A DNA stretch of 64,000 nucleotides, from positions 2,790,001 through 2,854,000 of the forward strand of contig OY744468.1 in NCBI GenBank assembly GCA_963556145.1. Direction: 5' to 3'. Shown in pieces: positions 43,081-55,525 of the stretch. This DNA is from Hygrocybe punicea (lineage: Eukaryota; Basidiomycota; Agaricomycetes; Agaricales; Hygrophoraceae). The translations under genes and the position numbers were made by a program. Position 1 is the stretch's first letter; each line of letters starts with the position of its first letter. The notes beneath the pieces are model-generated. The model was not told the DNA's origin and did no database searches. It saw nothing but the letters and a program-made list of their open reading frames with translations.

Positions 43081-44400
43081 ATGGAACAGGCCCAAGTCCC
43101 ATCTACCCAACACGCAGACTCCACTCAACCTCACGACGATATTGTGAACGTAAGTCTGTCTTTGATTGATTTGCTGCATGGGCTCAACGAGGACAGTCCA
43201 ATTGCGAAACTTCATCCATGTGTAGTGACGGGGAAGTAGCTCAAGCGCATGACTCAAGTCCGCCGCCGTCCACCGATACAGGAAAAGGCAAGGGGAAAGG
43301 GAAAGCAAAAGCAAAAGGAAAGGGAAAGGGGAAAGGGAAGGCTCGAGCCCAATCACCGGGCTTTGAGAGTTCGGGGATAAAACTCATGGATCTTGTATGT
43401 TTTGTTCCTAGTCTCAAAAAAACTTGCATCTACTGACCGTGCTTGCGCATATCCAGCTTGGCCCGCATACAGCTGCGAGTAATCCAGAGCCTGGAAAGGA
43501 CGCCCAAGCTGACTTGCTCACCCTTGCTAATATGCAACAAGCGGAACGTGAAGTGGAAAAACAGTTTGCACTGCTCAATAAAGACCTGCAGTTTCTCGTC
43601 AAGGAAATGCAGTCGTCCTCGGCTGGATTCAGCCCGTCGCTTAGGGCGAAGATCAAGTCGTTCTGCGACAATGTCGGTGTCGATCATAGCCTGCAAGAGA
43701 TCCTGGACGACATAACGATCGAGTCCTTTTGTCCCGTTCTTGAACCGGAGGGAGATGGTTCTGATACGGCAGTCAACCCTCGCGAGGTATCTAAAGCTGG
43801 GTCCAGCGTGAGTTTAATTTATACTTATCGTAGTAACCTCTAACCCATTGTCATTGCACGCACAGGAGATTCCGGACTCAGGTCCTGCCCCGGATGTGGA
43901 CAAAGAACAACCCAAAGCTGCGGGTGGTGTAAGTCAGCCTAGCTGTGTTGCAAATGGATCTTTCATCTCATTCCCTGCACTCATAGGAGCATATCGACAC
44001 GAGGGACGCGAAGTCAGTTGTACGACTTCTATACGAGTTTGTTGTCCTTCACAGGGACCAGTGCGAGTTGGATATGACGTTGTGGCAGGCCAGGCTCCGT
44101 CGTTCCGAAGCTGAACTAAGGGTTCGTAGCCGCTCGTTGGGCTTTCCCATGAGCAGTCTAGATGGCGCGTTTGCCATGTCGCCGTTGTTGTCGCTCGGCC
44201 ATGATGAGGATATGGATGATCCGGATTTGGAACTAGCAAAGATACTATCCATGGAAGACCAATACGACCCCGAGTTTCTACGGTCAGTTGGGACGTCCAG
44301 CAGTGCTAACTCCGGTGGTTTTTCGAGTTATCCTGACCCGTCTATGAATATGGCGGGAAGCAGTGGTCAAAGCAGCCAATTGCCGCAGGTCCCAGTGTAA
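43081..44400 (+). CDS. Unrecognised multi-exon gene, coiled-coil protein
   Basis: The likely start is MEQAQVPSTQHADSTQPHDD at 43081 with a donor at 43150, but the phase of the next exon does not fit perfectly, so the 5' structure is uncertain. Later exons carry a Lys/Gly repeat (GKGKGKGKAKAKGKGKGKGK, about 43278-43342), a coiled-coil part (ANMQQAEREVEKQFALLNKDLQFLVKEMQ), SLRAKIKSFCDNVGVDHSLQEILDD, and a last exon RLRRSEAELRVRSRSLGFPMSSLDGAFAMSP ending with the stop at 44398-44400. Introns about 43810-43865 and in 43930-44060. The basic repeat could bind nucleic acid or be a nuclear signal. I do not know the family. Confidence 0.5.
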
Positions 44401-44588
44401 TTCATATTTGGATCCAAAAGTATGTTTGATCAGTATCGTTTCGATCCAGCCTGACCAGTATCAGCACAGTGGCTCCTCAATGCTCCAGTTGATCTATACC
44501 AGTTTATTTTAAATCAGATGTCCAGAAAGTAGCCAGCTAACCAGATGATGTACGGCACAAATAAAGATGCTCATTTTCTCACTTTCAA

Positions 44589-46674
44589 CTACCCTTCATC
44601 AGAATCTGAAGAACTGTCTGAAAACAAACATGGGCATAGAAAAATATCTTCCTCAACCTCTTTTGATTCGAATTCAACACTTGCCCGAGGACCAAAATCG
44701 GCTGCGAGGAGCTTTCTTCCTGACGGATCAGAATAGCTAAACTCATTCGTTGCGATCGCCGGGTCATTGTTTGGGAACTCGAGTTGAAGAGTAGTCGTGT
44801 GGGGCAGTTTGATATCGGCGACGTCGTCGGTCTCATCGGTCCGCACGGTCAACGGCCGAGGAGTGTCATAGAGGGCTTCAACACGGCCAGCGCCATCCAA
44901 TGACAACTTCCCTTCGTCAAGAACAAAAGACTCGTCACATTGCGGCAATTTAGTCGTATTCAGCGAAGTTGTTTCGCTCCATGACCCGGATGGAATATAT
45001 CCTACGCCGCTTCGATCACTTGTCATAAACTTTCGCATATCATCCTCCAGTGAGCTGCTGATGTTTGCCGCTTTGCTGGTTTCAAGACAAAGAATCGTTC
45101 CTATAGCATTCCAGGGGTCAGGTTCGTCGAACAGGTTCCAGAGTTGTCCGTTTCGGTCTGAATCTGAGTCACGATGATCCAAATAAGAGTGTGGATTGAC
45201 AACTTGAACTTGGTGATCCTGTGAATTGGGAAGGCTTGGAAGGCTTGAAGAAGAAATGAGATTGCATGATCTACTGGGAGAAGAGAAAGACAGAGCAACG
45301 AAGCTAGATGTCGGCGTAGAAACATTGCGTTTGGGAGGCGAAATCGGACTGATTTGAGATTGATAAGCAGCCGAGGCCAAATAGGGTCCAGGACGCGGGC
45401 ACCGAGTAAAAACTGTAGGTGGTTCCGGGGTATGAGGAAGAAACAGCCCCAAAGACGATGAACTGGAATTCGGCAAACATTTGTCGGAAATCGCCGTCAC
45501 ATCCTCGTCTTGCTGAAACAGAGGTTGACCAAATCTATGGTCGGCTGTGGAAGAGAATGCTGGGAGAACACAAGGGCTTGGTTCAGAGAAATCTCCAATG
45601 TATCCCATACTTTCATCATGAAGCTCTGCCTCGAACTCGGATTGCCCAAGATCGCCGAGAGTGATACTCCTGTCAATAAGCTGAAATTCTCCATATTGTG
45701 AATGATGACCATCGCTCAAGGCAGAGAATTGTTCTTCTGTCAAGATGAAGTTGTCGGTAACTGGTGAAAAGGCATCTCCGTCTTCGTAATCAAAAGAACG
45801 GGGTTGGAGAGGAATGGGGACGGCAAGTGAGCTGGTTCCAATCTTGGAGAAAAGATCGTCATTTGCAGTTTTTGCAACATGGGTAAGGCAAATTAGACGC
45901 ACCAAATGGGTGAGACCATTTCCGTCACCATTAGAATCAAGTCTCTGTGAAAATTGAGAATCAAATCAAAATAACCTAAAAGTTGGATGCCATGGAATAC
46001 CGGTCGCTTGTTTAGGCCAGGTGGTGGTGTAAATTCTTGAGCACGAAGCCGCTTGGGTGAAAGCAATACCGAATTAGACGAGATGATGCGACGTCCGGTA
46101 AGTCCTGCAGGATCTGGAATAGCTAGGATGCGGTTCATTTCCGATCTCAAGAACATCGCTATCCAAAAACAGTATTGAGAGCGGCCCAGAACTGTAGCAT
46201 GGGCCAATACACACGATCCGACATTTCCAAGGCGTCGAGCACTTTGGAAGAGCGAATTATACGTCTACAATCTGAGTTGAATACGGTCTGAGAAGCCCCG
46301 TTGACCTTTGCTACGCCGGGCTCGGCGGTCGGAGTATGTGGTGGAATAGCATCAGCATGAGAGGGGAGGGCGCGCCTCGCATGAGCCAACATTATTTCGG
46401 ACATGACTTCCTCGCGTTGAAGCTTCCCAGACCGAGGCTGACCTCTGTTGCCTCTCAGACCTCCTGCAAGGAGGTCAAAACGCTGTTTACTGAAAAAGCT
46501 CTTTTGCAGCTTCCCGGAAGTGTCCTTCGAACGGGCTTTTGCAGCACTCCTATTTGGTGAGCTTGAACAGGTTAGACCGTCAGTAAGGTATCCATGTTGC
46601 TGACCTCTTTCCGCCCATGTAGTTTGCACCCATCTCCGAGTCAGAGATGTTTGTTGTCCTGTGTTGTTGGACAC
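44589..46674 (-). CDS. Unrecognised gene, Ser-rich acidic C-terminus
   Basis: The minus strand holds at least three frames that fit exons of one gene: 46674-about 46160 (MSNNTGQQTSLTRRWVQ, with basic SAAKARSKDTSGKLQKSFFSKQ), about 46150-45960 (FLRSEMNRILAIPDPAGLTGRRIISSNSVLLSPKRLRA) and a long last exon ending at 44589 (Ser-rich, SPISPPKRNVSTPTSSF, acidic stretches, ending SDSSSDSDEG). Exact splice sites were not resolved. Composition (low-complexity Ser/Pro, basic N-terminus) suggests a nuclear regulatory protein, but no domain is recognised. It converges with the gene ending at 44400. Confidence 0.5.
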
Positions 46675-46959
46675 CCTCTGGATCTAACAGCGCCAAACAT
46701 TCACTAATTCAGGCAAACTGAAATGCCCCCTTACAAAGTATCGAGCCTTGAATTCGAAACATCCAAAGTCGACAAACATGACGCCGCTCCAGGAGCCAGG
46801 ATCATGGGAACGCTGACTTCACCTAAAACGCCACCGCCGATTTCGCCTTGCCTTCGGTACCCACCTCCTGACTCATGAGTGAAAGGATCAACCTAAAGTC
46901 TATTTTATAGAACTATCTCTCGATCGAGGACGTTACCCCGTAGTTTTCATCGTCCCAAA

Positions 46960-48857
46960 TTGAAGACCGACTTGAGGGTTGAACTTCAAGTGGATGCCGA
47001 TTCTCTACTGAGGATGCAACGATGGATTCTTGGTCTAGTGATAGGCGTGTATCCTCTGCCACGAACTTGCAACCTTTTAACAGCTTACTCTAGTCGAATT
47101 TGACTTGGATATTGGACCAGCGATACATGGCATCTTCCCACCGTCGGCCTTATCTCAATCGGAATCAGAAAATATGTGAGTATGTATTTCCTTTACTGAT
47201 CGATCTAAGAGTAACAGAATTTGCTGGAAGAGCTTTCTCCTCTTTTCCTGATTCTGTCCAGTACGATCAAGGCTCGCAAGTTCATTCATTCCGTATTTGT
47301 GAAAGAGACAGCTCAGAAGACTCAATGAAACCATGCGGCTCCACAGATGGCTTTATCTATTGCTACTCATATTTTTCGCAAAGGCGTGACACGACATCGA
47401 AAAGAGGTTACCAGCAGGTGATTCAAGTTGTAACGACCTGGAATGTCACTGAGTGTATGTTTGTAGCGATCCCTTGTTATCCTTACATATCATCAATATC
47501 CAGCTTTGTTTTCGGCCGTATCGTCGATTCTAGGACCTCTGTATCAAAATCACGGGATCCCAATGTTGGAATCCGCTTGTCATCACATCTCTAACTGGTA
47601 TAGTTGGGCTTGCCAAATTTTCAATTTGGTTGACTATTGACTTGGTGGATCGAAGGCCCGACCCGACGGCCGGGGCGACATTTCAACTAGGCTTTCTGGG
47701 GTCAATATTACCAGTTGAACTGCCCCAGACGGCTGACACTCAACAATTGACCGAAACGTCCTCATTTGGCGAGGTTTATGTCCCTCAAATTCACGTCTGT
47801 TGCAAATCTTCGCTGGTTCGTTCTTGACTGAACGTGATGGTTAGATTCTGGCGTCGATGGCACCTTTGGTTCCACCGCCCTTGATGCTCTTTGAAGCTTC
47901 CCTGTCTCACCTTTGGTCAATATGGGAATGCTTACTACTTTGCGAGCCGATACTTGTTTTTGGGTCCTCTGCAGCTATGACAAGTCAAGCAATTTGGTGG
48001 TTCCGGGACCTTCTTCGCCCTGTATTATACGTCTGCTCCCATGTTTTTAAGCGCTGATTTTATTTTCGCCGTAGATACCTCTAGCCAACGATTTCCGCCC
48101 TTATTTCACAATACATGACCAAGACTATTCCTCGATGGTCAATAAATTGCCGCCAAAGACCGGTATTATACTCGGTGTGACCAATCCTATATTTGAGCGG
48201 CTGTGTAAGCATTGGCCGCATGTATTGAGTCTGGGGCGGCGTGTACAGTAGGATTGCCTCATTTCATTTACTATTACACTAAAATACAGATTCGAGTAAT
48301 CAGGACGCATCACTCGAAGCTTGGGGGAACAACACTGGCTGGGCCTTCCCCTGGCTGGAAAACCAAAACCCATAAACGCTTCATATCGAAAGACCATTCC
48401 TTGCTGAAACAACTCGAAGATGCTTGTAAACGCGGAGATCGGGCTAGTGCGTTCATTTGTTCAATTCTTCCTATTACATCCTGACGTTGGTGTAGGAATG
48501 GAAGCTTCCCTTGTGCTACGACGTCATTTTTGTTCGAGAACCACTGCCTTTCTCGTACCTCTTAACCGTTATCTCAACACTCTTATACCTCCTCCGGCGG
48601 AATTGTCTTCACAAAATACCCTGCGGCTGAAGCCCTTCAGTCCATCCAATTTCTTCATATCTCTCAAGGCTCACGGATCTCCGTTGCCATTCCGATCTGC
48701 TGGGACGCAAAAACAATTCTATGAGCGGTGGCTGAGGACCCCTCCTTTTGGTGTATGGCTGGCAAATCAAGAGGAGGTGGTACAAGGCGTATTGAAGGAG
48801 AATTTAGCAAGGAGAACACAGCTTAGTACTACTTGTTGCCACCGAATCCAAACATGA
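46960..48857 (+). CDS. DENND6-family protein (Avl9/DENND6-type uDENN-cDENN-dDENN)
   Basis: Exon blocks follow the DENND6 order: LLRMQRWILGL then VEFDLDIGPAIHGIFPPSALSQSESENI (to 47175), intron 47176-47230, AFSSFPDSVQYDQGSQVHSFRI and DGFIYCYSYFSQRRDTTSKRGYQQ, intron 47418-47466, SLVILTYHQYPALFSAVSSILGPLY, then PDPTAGATFQLGFLGSILPVELPQ, LMLFEASLSHLWSIWECLLLCEPILVFG, LANDFRPYFTIHD, KTGIILGVTNPIFERLCKHWPHVLSLG, LIPPPAELSSQNTLRLKPFSP and FYERWLRTPPFGVWLANQEEVVQ; stop 48855-48857. The family acts as Rab GDP/GTP exchange factors in membrane traffic. The first exon is uncertain: the reading continues upstream of 47014 and the start given is approximate. I saw no disabling lesion. Confidence 0.8.
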
Positions 48858-49231
48858 CCAAACATGATGCCCTTTAAAGCGCTTCCCGACGAGCGCTTTC
48901 CTTGTGCAACGTCGCCCGCTCCTCCCACTTCCGCGTTGTCTTGGCTCGCCGTTCCTGTCGTGCTTGCCGCATCCGTGTATCTCTTTCTAAAGACAAAGAC
49001 GTCAGAGTGTATAGAACCTGTCCTGTATCACATTGCATGTAAGAGGCCATTCTGCTGTTGCAGCTGCTGATTTTGTGGAGCGCCGGACATTTGTTACATT
49101 TTTGACTGATTTCACTTTGTTGTCCTTGTCTTCCGTCCATCCTGTTCGACGGTACTCAAACCTCCTGTCATCTCCAACTTTCAGAGCAAAAAAATCACTT
49201 TTTTTCACGTTCCTGTTTGAGTCAAACGAAC
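48858..49231. promoter_or_regulatory. Intergenic region, 3' of DENND6 and 5' of CFIm68
   Basis: A short open frame at 48864-49070 has a hydrophobic stretch but no family resemblance. The 3' half is T-rich (TTTTTTTCACG just before the ATG), as usual for fungal leaders. Confidence 0.4.
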
Positions 49232-50834
49232 ATGCCTGAAGACGATTTTGATCTCTATGGCGAGGACGCGGGCTATCATGTAACGAATTCGGATGAGGTA
49301 GGCGTATTACTTCCCGCAAAGCCTGTCCAACATTGATGAAATGTTTATAGATTAAGGAAGAGTATGATGTCCTCGAAGAAGGCGTAGAAGAACAACAGGT
49401 TGCCTCAGTCACATCGGTCATTGAACCAGTGGTTGGAGAAAAGAGGCCACGAGAAGAGGACCCACTCGAAAATAAACCTTTGGAGTCACGCCATCATCCA
49501 CCGCAAGCTCCGCGAGGAATTCAGACTGCTGTGCCCAGTGCATCTGTAGCCCAAGCTGACCCCAATGTTAACATGAATGGTATTTACTCCGGCTCCGGCT
49601 CCGCGATAACTGGTGGACAGATTAGCAACAGCGTAGATGGGCAAGGCGTGGCGTTAACGGGCCATGATGCGTTGTATATTGGAGATTTACAATGGGTCCG
49701 TTTGTTCAGTGGTTTAGTCTCATGTTTCTACCGTTCTGAGAGTCTTTGTTCTTTGTATTGGTTGCTTATTTTGCAGTGGACAACTGATGAAGACCTGCGC
49801 CAAATCGCCCTTACTATTGGAGTTACGATTGATCACAAAGATATTACTTTTTCTGAGCATAAAGTAAACGGGAAAAGCAAAGGGTAAATGAAGCGAATGG
49901 GATTTCTCGCGTTCACACATTAACCAACTCGTCAGGATCGCATACATCGAATGTGGGAAGTATGAAGATGCAGCCACGCTCAAGACCTGGTTTGATAATA
50001 AGTACGTCCCTGCTGGTGTGATCACCGTTCGGGTATTGATAAATGTCTTGCAGTGACTTCCAGAATCGTCACGTAACAGCAACATTAACAAGTTCTTCTC
50101 AGGGTAATCCTTTCCGCACGCTTCCGAAAGGTAATTCCGTCGGATTCCATGGTATGACCTTCCGACTGATCGTGTACCTGACCTTAACTCAGAACCTCCG
50201 CCACGAGATGGGCGTCCTCCACAACAGAGCAACGTGGCGTCCATTCCTACGTCTGGCATGGGAGGAGGGAATATGGGACGTGGTGGCGGAGGACAATTTC
50301 GAGGTGCTCCCCAAATCCAGCATGTGAATATGATGGGAATGTCGCGTGGGGCGATGATGGGTGGGGGGATGATGCGAAACAATATGCCTGCGATGATTGG
50401 GGGAATGGGTGGCATGGGTGGCATGGGCGGCATGGGCATCATGGGGATGGGTGGCATGGGAGGTATAGGGAATACCGGATATGGTGGTGGGATGGGTGGC
50501 GGGATGGGTGGCGGGTATGCAGGACGAGGCGGCGGGATGATTCCCCAAGGCCCAAGAGGTGGAGGCGGCATGATGACAGGGAGAGGTGGTATGATGGGTG
50601 GTATGGGTACGAGCTTCTAGTTCCCTAGATCATGCTTACTACTATACCGATATTTATTGTTTAGGTATGGGAATTCCTACTGGTCCTATGGGTGGTGGTG
50701 GGAGAGGTGGATACCCTGCCTTTCAAGGTCATTTCAATCCTGCATTCATGCAAGGGGCTCAAGGTGGTGGCGCCACGGGGCAGTTTGGGCCTGATGGTCC
50801 CAGGAAGCGGCATCGATTGGATGAGAGTGGCTGA
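49232..50834 (+). CDS. CFIm68/CPSF6-like RRM protein (414 aa, seven exons)
   Basis: Exons 49232-49297, 49351-49695, 49777-49883, 49936-50001, 50054-50130, 50193-50606 and 50665-50834; all six introns are GT/AG and the sum (1,245 nt) is in frame. An acidic start ([17 protein letters not shown]) precedes one RRM: RNP2 [10 protein letters not shown], then [31 protein letters not shown] (RNP1), [14 protein letters not shown]. The WW after LYIGDLQ and the TDEDL block are characteristic of CFIm68/CPSF6 RRMs, part of cleavage factor I for pre-mRNA 3'-end processing. The C-terminal part is Gly/Met-rich (about 50240-50620) and ends [12 protein letters not shown], a likely nuclear signal. Another glycine-rich RRM protein is the main alternative. 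Confidence 0.8.
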
Positions 50835-51174
50835 TTCTGGACTTCTTCGCGGAATATTTATTATTTTCGCCATCCCTTTTCCCACTAAAAAGTACTTCGC
50901 GTCGGTCATTCGGACTTCTCCCCACAAATATTATTCCTTTCTATTGCATTCGAGATGATTATTGATGGAGCGTACGACTACAGGAGATTCATGCGATATG
51001 GATATATATGGTGAAAGCCGAGAACTTGAAAGTGAAACACGTAGATGGATGTTTCCCCCCACCCCCCAAAAAAAACAAAGACATGGATCCGAAATCGTCA
51101 ATCAGCTTTTGAAGAGTGGTATCTGCTGCTGACAAGATGGGGAAGTGCACCGCTGATGCCATCCAAAGCGTGGT
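50835..51174. terminator. Shared 3' region of convergent genes (CFIm68 and SPT2)
   Basis: The two stop codons face each other across 340 bases. Contains an AT-rich stretch near 50860-50905 and a C/A-run (CCCCCCACCCCCCAAAAAAAAC) at 51053-51074. No gene seen. Confidence 0.45.
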
Positions 51175-52726
51175 TTATACCCGCCGCTCCTTTTCCTTCT
51201 TTCGTTTTCGTTTCTCTTCTTCGTGACGCCTCTCCTCCTCCAGAGCTGCTTGATCCTCCTTCTGGGCAATGAGGTAACTACAGTTCCCTCGACATGAGCC
51301 GTAGGTACCAGTAAGAGTACAGGAAGAAGATCAAGTGTGGGATGATGACGACGAACCTTCGTAATTCTTCCTTCTCCAGCAATGTTGCATTCACCTCCAT
51401 ATCTTCGTCATCGCTATACACATCTCTCTGCATATAGCTCGTTCTATCTTTACCAAACATTTTCCAAATCTCAGTGCTAAGAACACTTCGTGAAGGGACA
51501 GGGGACACAGCGCGTCTCTTGGCTGAACGAGAAGGCGAGGTGTCGGACAAACTCGGCGAACAGGCCCGTTTCTTGGTGGGGTGGCGGCCATTGAGAGTTG
51601 AACCAGAAGTGTTGCTAGAGGACGTTTTGGATCTGACAAAGGAAGAAGCGGACGTAGAACCGTTTGATGACGATGACCTTGCCGTGGATGAGTTCAGTTT
51701 GGTCAGATGCGACGAATTCTTGGTCCAAGACGCAAGTTGTTTGTTCCCAGACTGCTTTGTAGTAATAGTCTTGTTCACGGAAACGGCCCCTGGGACGTCG
51801 TTGCCCGCTGGAACTGGAGCGTGAGATCACAGACGCAGCAACAACTGTGTATATTTACTCAAGGACCATGGCTGAGACGTTGGTGTGTTGGAACGAGATG
51901 TCGGGGAAGAGACAGACAGTAGCACGGTCTTCTTCACCGGCTCCTTCTTCTTGGCCTTCCCGAACCAATCGTTGAACTCCCGTGCCTCGTCCCCATCAAG
52001 GACCTTGACATCCCGCGCCTTGGCTCGATCCTGCAAAATCTCGTCAATGGTGCGTGTATCCCGTTTCACAACGTTCAACTTCGTCAGCGTGTTTGGAATA
52101 GCTGAGATTCGTGCCTTGACCGATTGGTTTGCAGGACCAGAATCGGCCGGCGCAGGCGAGGCCATGGTGTCAAAAGCACCTCCCGGAAGCCGCTTCCCAG
52201 CCTTGGAGTACCCACTGGCGTGCGTTGGGCGTTTCACAGGGAGGAAAGTTCGCTTTAAGTCAGCCTGTAATTTGCGCTCGCGTTTCTCCTCCCTCGTGAG
52301 GGCAGAATCGTCATCGTCATCAGAGGATGTCCGCCGTCTGCGAACCTCCTCTCGGGCATGGGCATGGGCATGGGCATTAGAGGTGGGCCACTTGGGAGCA
52401 GCGTCGCTGGCGGAAGCGGGCTTAGGTCTTTTGGGGCCATAACGCAGGGCCTCCCGCTGCCGCTCCTCCCTCCGCTGCAGCACTAACTCTCTATCCTGAG
52501 CTTCCTGCTCCAGGCGCCGCCGTTGTTCCAGCTCGCGCTTCTCATCCTCGAAATGTTTAAGGCGCATAATGCGCTGCAATTCCCGTTCCTTGCGCTCCTG
52601 TTCTTCCTGCTGTTTTCGCCTCACCTCCTCGTTGCGTTTGCGTTGCACAATAGCAGAATCGACGGCGCTCTGCGTTGCCCGAGTTTGCGTGGCGCTGAGC
52701 GCCATAAGAGCAGCAAAGCCAGACAT
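51175..52726 (-). CDS. SPT2: SPT2 chromatin protein (475 aa, three exons)
   Basis: Minus-strand exons 52726-51859, 51813-51357 and 51277-51175; introns 45 and 79 nt; 1,428 nt in frame. The N-terminus is MSGFAALMALSATQTRATQ, followed by a long charged coiled coil (RRKQQEEQERKERELQRIMRLKHFEDEKRELEQRR), basic Ser-rich middle with KKRACSPSLSDTSPSRSAKRR, and the SPT2 C-terminal signature WKMFGKDRTSYMQRDVYSDDEDMEVNATLLEKEE followed by AQKEDQAALEEERRHEEEKRKRKKEKERRV and stop. SPT2 is a histone H3-H4 chaperone that follows RNA polymerase. The short DEDME acidic motif before a basic helix is the histone-binding part. An ATG upstream is not needed; 52726 gives the family N-terminus. It converges with the CFIm68 gene. 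Confidence 0.88.
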
Positions 52727-52967
52727 TGAACGATAAGAGATGTTGAGCAAGCCCAAGTGTGGAGTGGAACAATGTGGATGGCAAGGTCAAAGAAGGGAAG
52801 ACAATTGCCAGCAACTTGTCAAATCAAAGGCGCTAAAGGCAGTGAAACGGTCAACGCAGTGGCCAGCCACACTTTGGCCTTCTTTGGTTGTGGCGGTCGT
52901 TTATTGTACTTCATACGCTGGCAGTAGTTCGCGCCAAGTCCGCTGCAAAAAGCCGGTCCGTATTATT

Positions 52968-54794
52968 CTATCTATCAAGCTTTCTAGGCAACATGGCTGC
53001 CATTACGACAGACATCACTGATACTCCAATCAGCACCCAATAAACAAGCAACCCACCAAGATATTGCCCTTCTATCGACAGTGAGAACAACGAGTTGGCA
53101 GCCGCTGGTCCGATAGCGCGCACGACCGATACAGTCATTTGAGCGAGACCGTTTGTAGTTCCAAGAGACGCCCGGTTCGGGGAAGATGCAGCAATGTATA
53201 TAAATATCGCACCTGGGAAAATGATAGTTGTCAGCGTGTAACAAGCACTGGGCGAGTGTGTGAAAGATCAGCCTACCAAAGGACAAACTCATTATGGCCG
53301 ACAAAACGATCTGCAGTCCGATCACTACCCAAACAGTGGTGTCGACTCCCAAAGAGCGTGCTAGGTGGTTGAGGAAGGGGAAACATACAAACATAGGAAT
53401 TCCAGCTGCAATTCCCAGGATGAAAATTTTCTTGGAGCCCCAACGGTCGTGAATCTTGGGAAAAACAAAGACTTGGATAAACCCATTGAGAACGCCGAAT
53501 ATGGACATGATTTTTCCAATTTCGGGAGGAGAAAGACCCAGACCGCCGAGTTCAATAGGTGTGGATAAAAAGAGGGGTTGGATGGCGCGATATGCGATGT
53601 CTACGAGGGAGAGAGAAGCGTAGTTGGCTGCTACAATAATGACTCGCGGGATGAGAATAGCGCGGAGGGAAAGTGGGAGTTCCTCATCCCTCTGAGTAGG
53701 CGAAAAAGGTTCCTCTGACTCGCCGATATTTTGAGGATGATGATCCGTTTTACTATCCCGAAAGCTGAAAAGCTGAGGGAAGGAGATGGGCGACGAAATA
53801 GTCTAAAGATAACCAATGAGTTCCAATATATAGCTCCGAATGTGTCCAAGTACCTCTTTAAGATACAGAAACGCGACAATCCAGGCGATGACTGAAAACG
53901 TCGCAGGAACAGCGCAGGGTAAAAAATAGGGATATGTTTTCAAGAATTCAGAATCTCCGAAGAGACCAGGAAAACGTTCTGCAGGATTTAACAAGAAGCC
54001 ACCAATTATGGGACTACAAGAAGTCAAGTGTTTTTTTCGTAGGATTTGAAGAAGATCTTTACCCAAGAGTTGATCCAGTTGACCATGCTATTGGCATGCA
54101 TCCGTAGGCTCGCGCAATGTTGGTAGAATCAGTAATTTCTGCGAGCATGCTCTTGATGACTCCAATGTTACCATTGAGCATGCCACTAAGAGCACGGCTG
54201 CAGAGAAAAGTTGCAGAATAGGGCATCGGAACATGGGTCTGAAGACGAACCTGAGAATAAGGCCGGTGAATGTTTTTGCCAGGCCAAAGCAATACATGGA
54301 CAAGGACAAGCCGAATAAGCCGATCAAAATGACAGGCTTTCGACCTACACGGTCGGACAGTTGTGCCCAGTGTAATACCGTGATCGCCTTGTCAACGAAA
54401 TGTTGATCAAAGACTCAAGTATGAATGGGGTGGTGAGAAACTGACTTGTGTCAGAAAGAATAAAGATTGCTACACGATATGGTGTTAACGATTGCTATTT
54501 TGAGAAGGATGGAACTGCAGGTACAAACCATGATTCCAACATAATAACCAACGCGAGCCTCGTCGCCATGGGTCATCCCGATATCTCGTATGAGCTTCGC
54601 AATTAATATTAGTTAAACTTTTTTTTAAAAAAAAGAAGGAAGCATACTTGTGGAGCGAATGGATAAATGACTTGTGACGTTAGCGGTTCCGCAAGTTGAA
54701 GGAACAAGATGATAGAAAATTGAAACAAGGGTATAGGTGTTCGTTTTTTTGGAGGCAACAAAGGTGTTTCCTCATTTCTGTTGTCGGGGAGCAT
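52968..54794 (-). CDS. Major facilitator transporter, DHA1 type (paralogue 1)
   Basis: The minus-strand ATG at 54794 gives MLPDNRNEETPLLPPKKRTPIPLFQFSIILFLQLAEPLTSQVIYPFAPQ (TM1), then exon blocks LSDRVGRKPVILIGLFGLSLSMYCFGLAKTF (MFS motif A GRKPV between TM2 and TM3), GMLNGNIGVIKSMLAEITDSTN, PIIGGFLLNPAERFPGLFG, YFLPCAVPATFSVIAWIVAFLYLKEV, FGVLNGFIQVFVFPKIHDRWGSKKIFILGIAAG, and a last exon with LGTTNGLAQMTVSVVRAIGPAAANSLFSLSIE ending LPRKLDR, stop at 52970-52968. At least five short introns. Twelve membrane segments are expected. Substrate unknown; close relatives are annotated as multidrug or zinc-induced facilitator-like carriers. Paralogue of 61793-63703. I see no disabling lesion. Confidence 0.82.
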
Positions 54795-55525
54795 TGTGAA
54801 TAAGTCGAGCTGGGTAAGAGCGGTGACTTTACTGGAAGCATTCCGTGTAAGTTCCGAGCCAAATTATGCGTGTACCCCTGGCTTACCTAAGCATACGGAG
54901 CCGTTGTTTTACCCAACAAACCTTGCGAAAAAGGGTCTCAAAAGCCTGTCGAAAAGTGTACCGCGACAGCCAAAATTCCTCCTGTCGCTCCAGCACTTGC
55001 CATCAGATCCACGCTGTCTGTTCATTGCCTTATGAGGTTTGGTGGCTGAATGGATATCTTTAAACTCCGACTTTGGCTTTGATGATCAGCTTTGCCCCAC
55101 AGCTCTCACATCTTCAACTCGACCTTCAAAGAAGACCCGTAGTAACACAGTCAGTGAATACAAGTATATTTTTTTCGCTCCTAGTATTTCCAGGAAAAAT
55201 GTCACTTGCTCAAATCAACCTTAAAAGCTTAAACTCCGCTAATTTCGCACTCCGCGATCCTGCGCTTGAGTCCGCTGCCATGGCCACTGGCGGCCAACTG
55301 GTAACCCAATACCGTTGTGAACAACGGTAAAACTGAATCATCCCAGCATTTTCTTTTCTGCAATTCGCGCCCAAGTTTCACGGCAGTGACGACACGTTCA
55401 GTCCAACTTGAATACTGTAACTTGATTTCTCTGCAAATTTTGCAAGATGATTATGAGTATGTGGTGTGCTCCCAGCCACAAACGACGGTCCTAACACCAT
55501 TATTGGCTGAAATAGGTGTGTTCGG
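54795..55525. other. Divergent promoter region
   Basis: Between a minus-strand transporter and a plus-strand gene. An ATG at 55199 (MSLAQINLKSLNSANFALRD) opens a 43-codon frame that might be a first exon of the next gene, without clear support. Otherwise nothing recognised. Confidence 0.4.

Noticed and set aside
43241..43429. Phe/Pro repeat ORF on the minus strand
   Set aside because: Antisense of the Lys/Gly repeat of the plus-strand gene.
49720..50571. 283-aa Pro/Ile/Met-rich minus-strand ORF
   Set aside because: Antisense shadow of the Gly/Met-rich CFIm68 C-terminal coding region.
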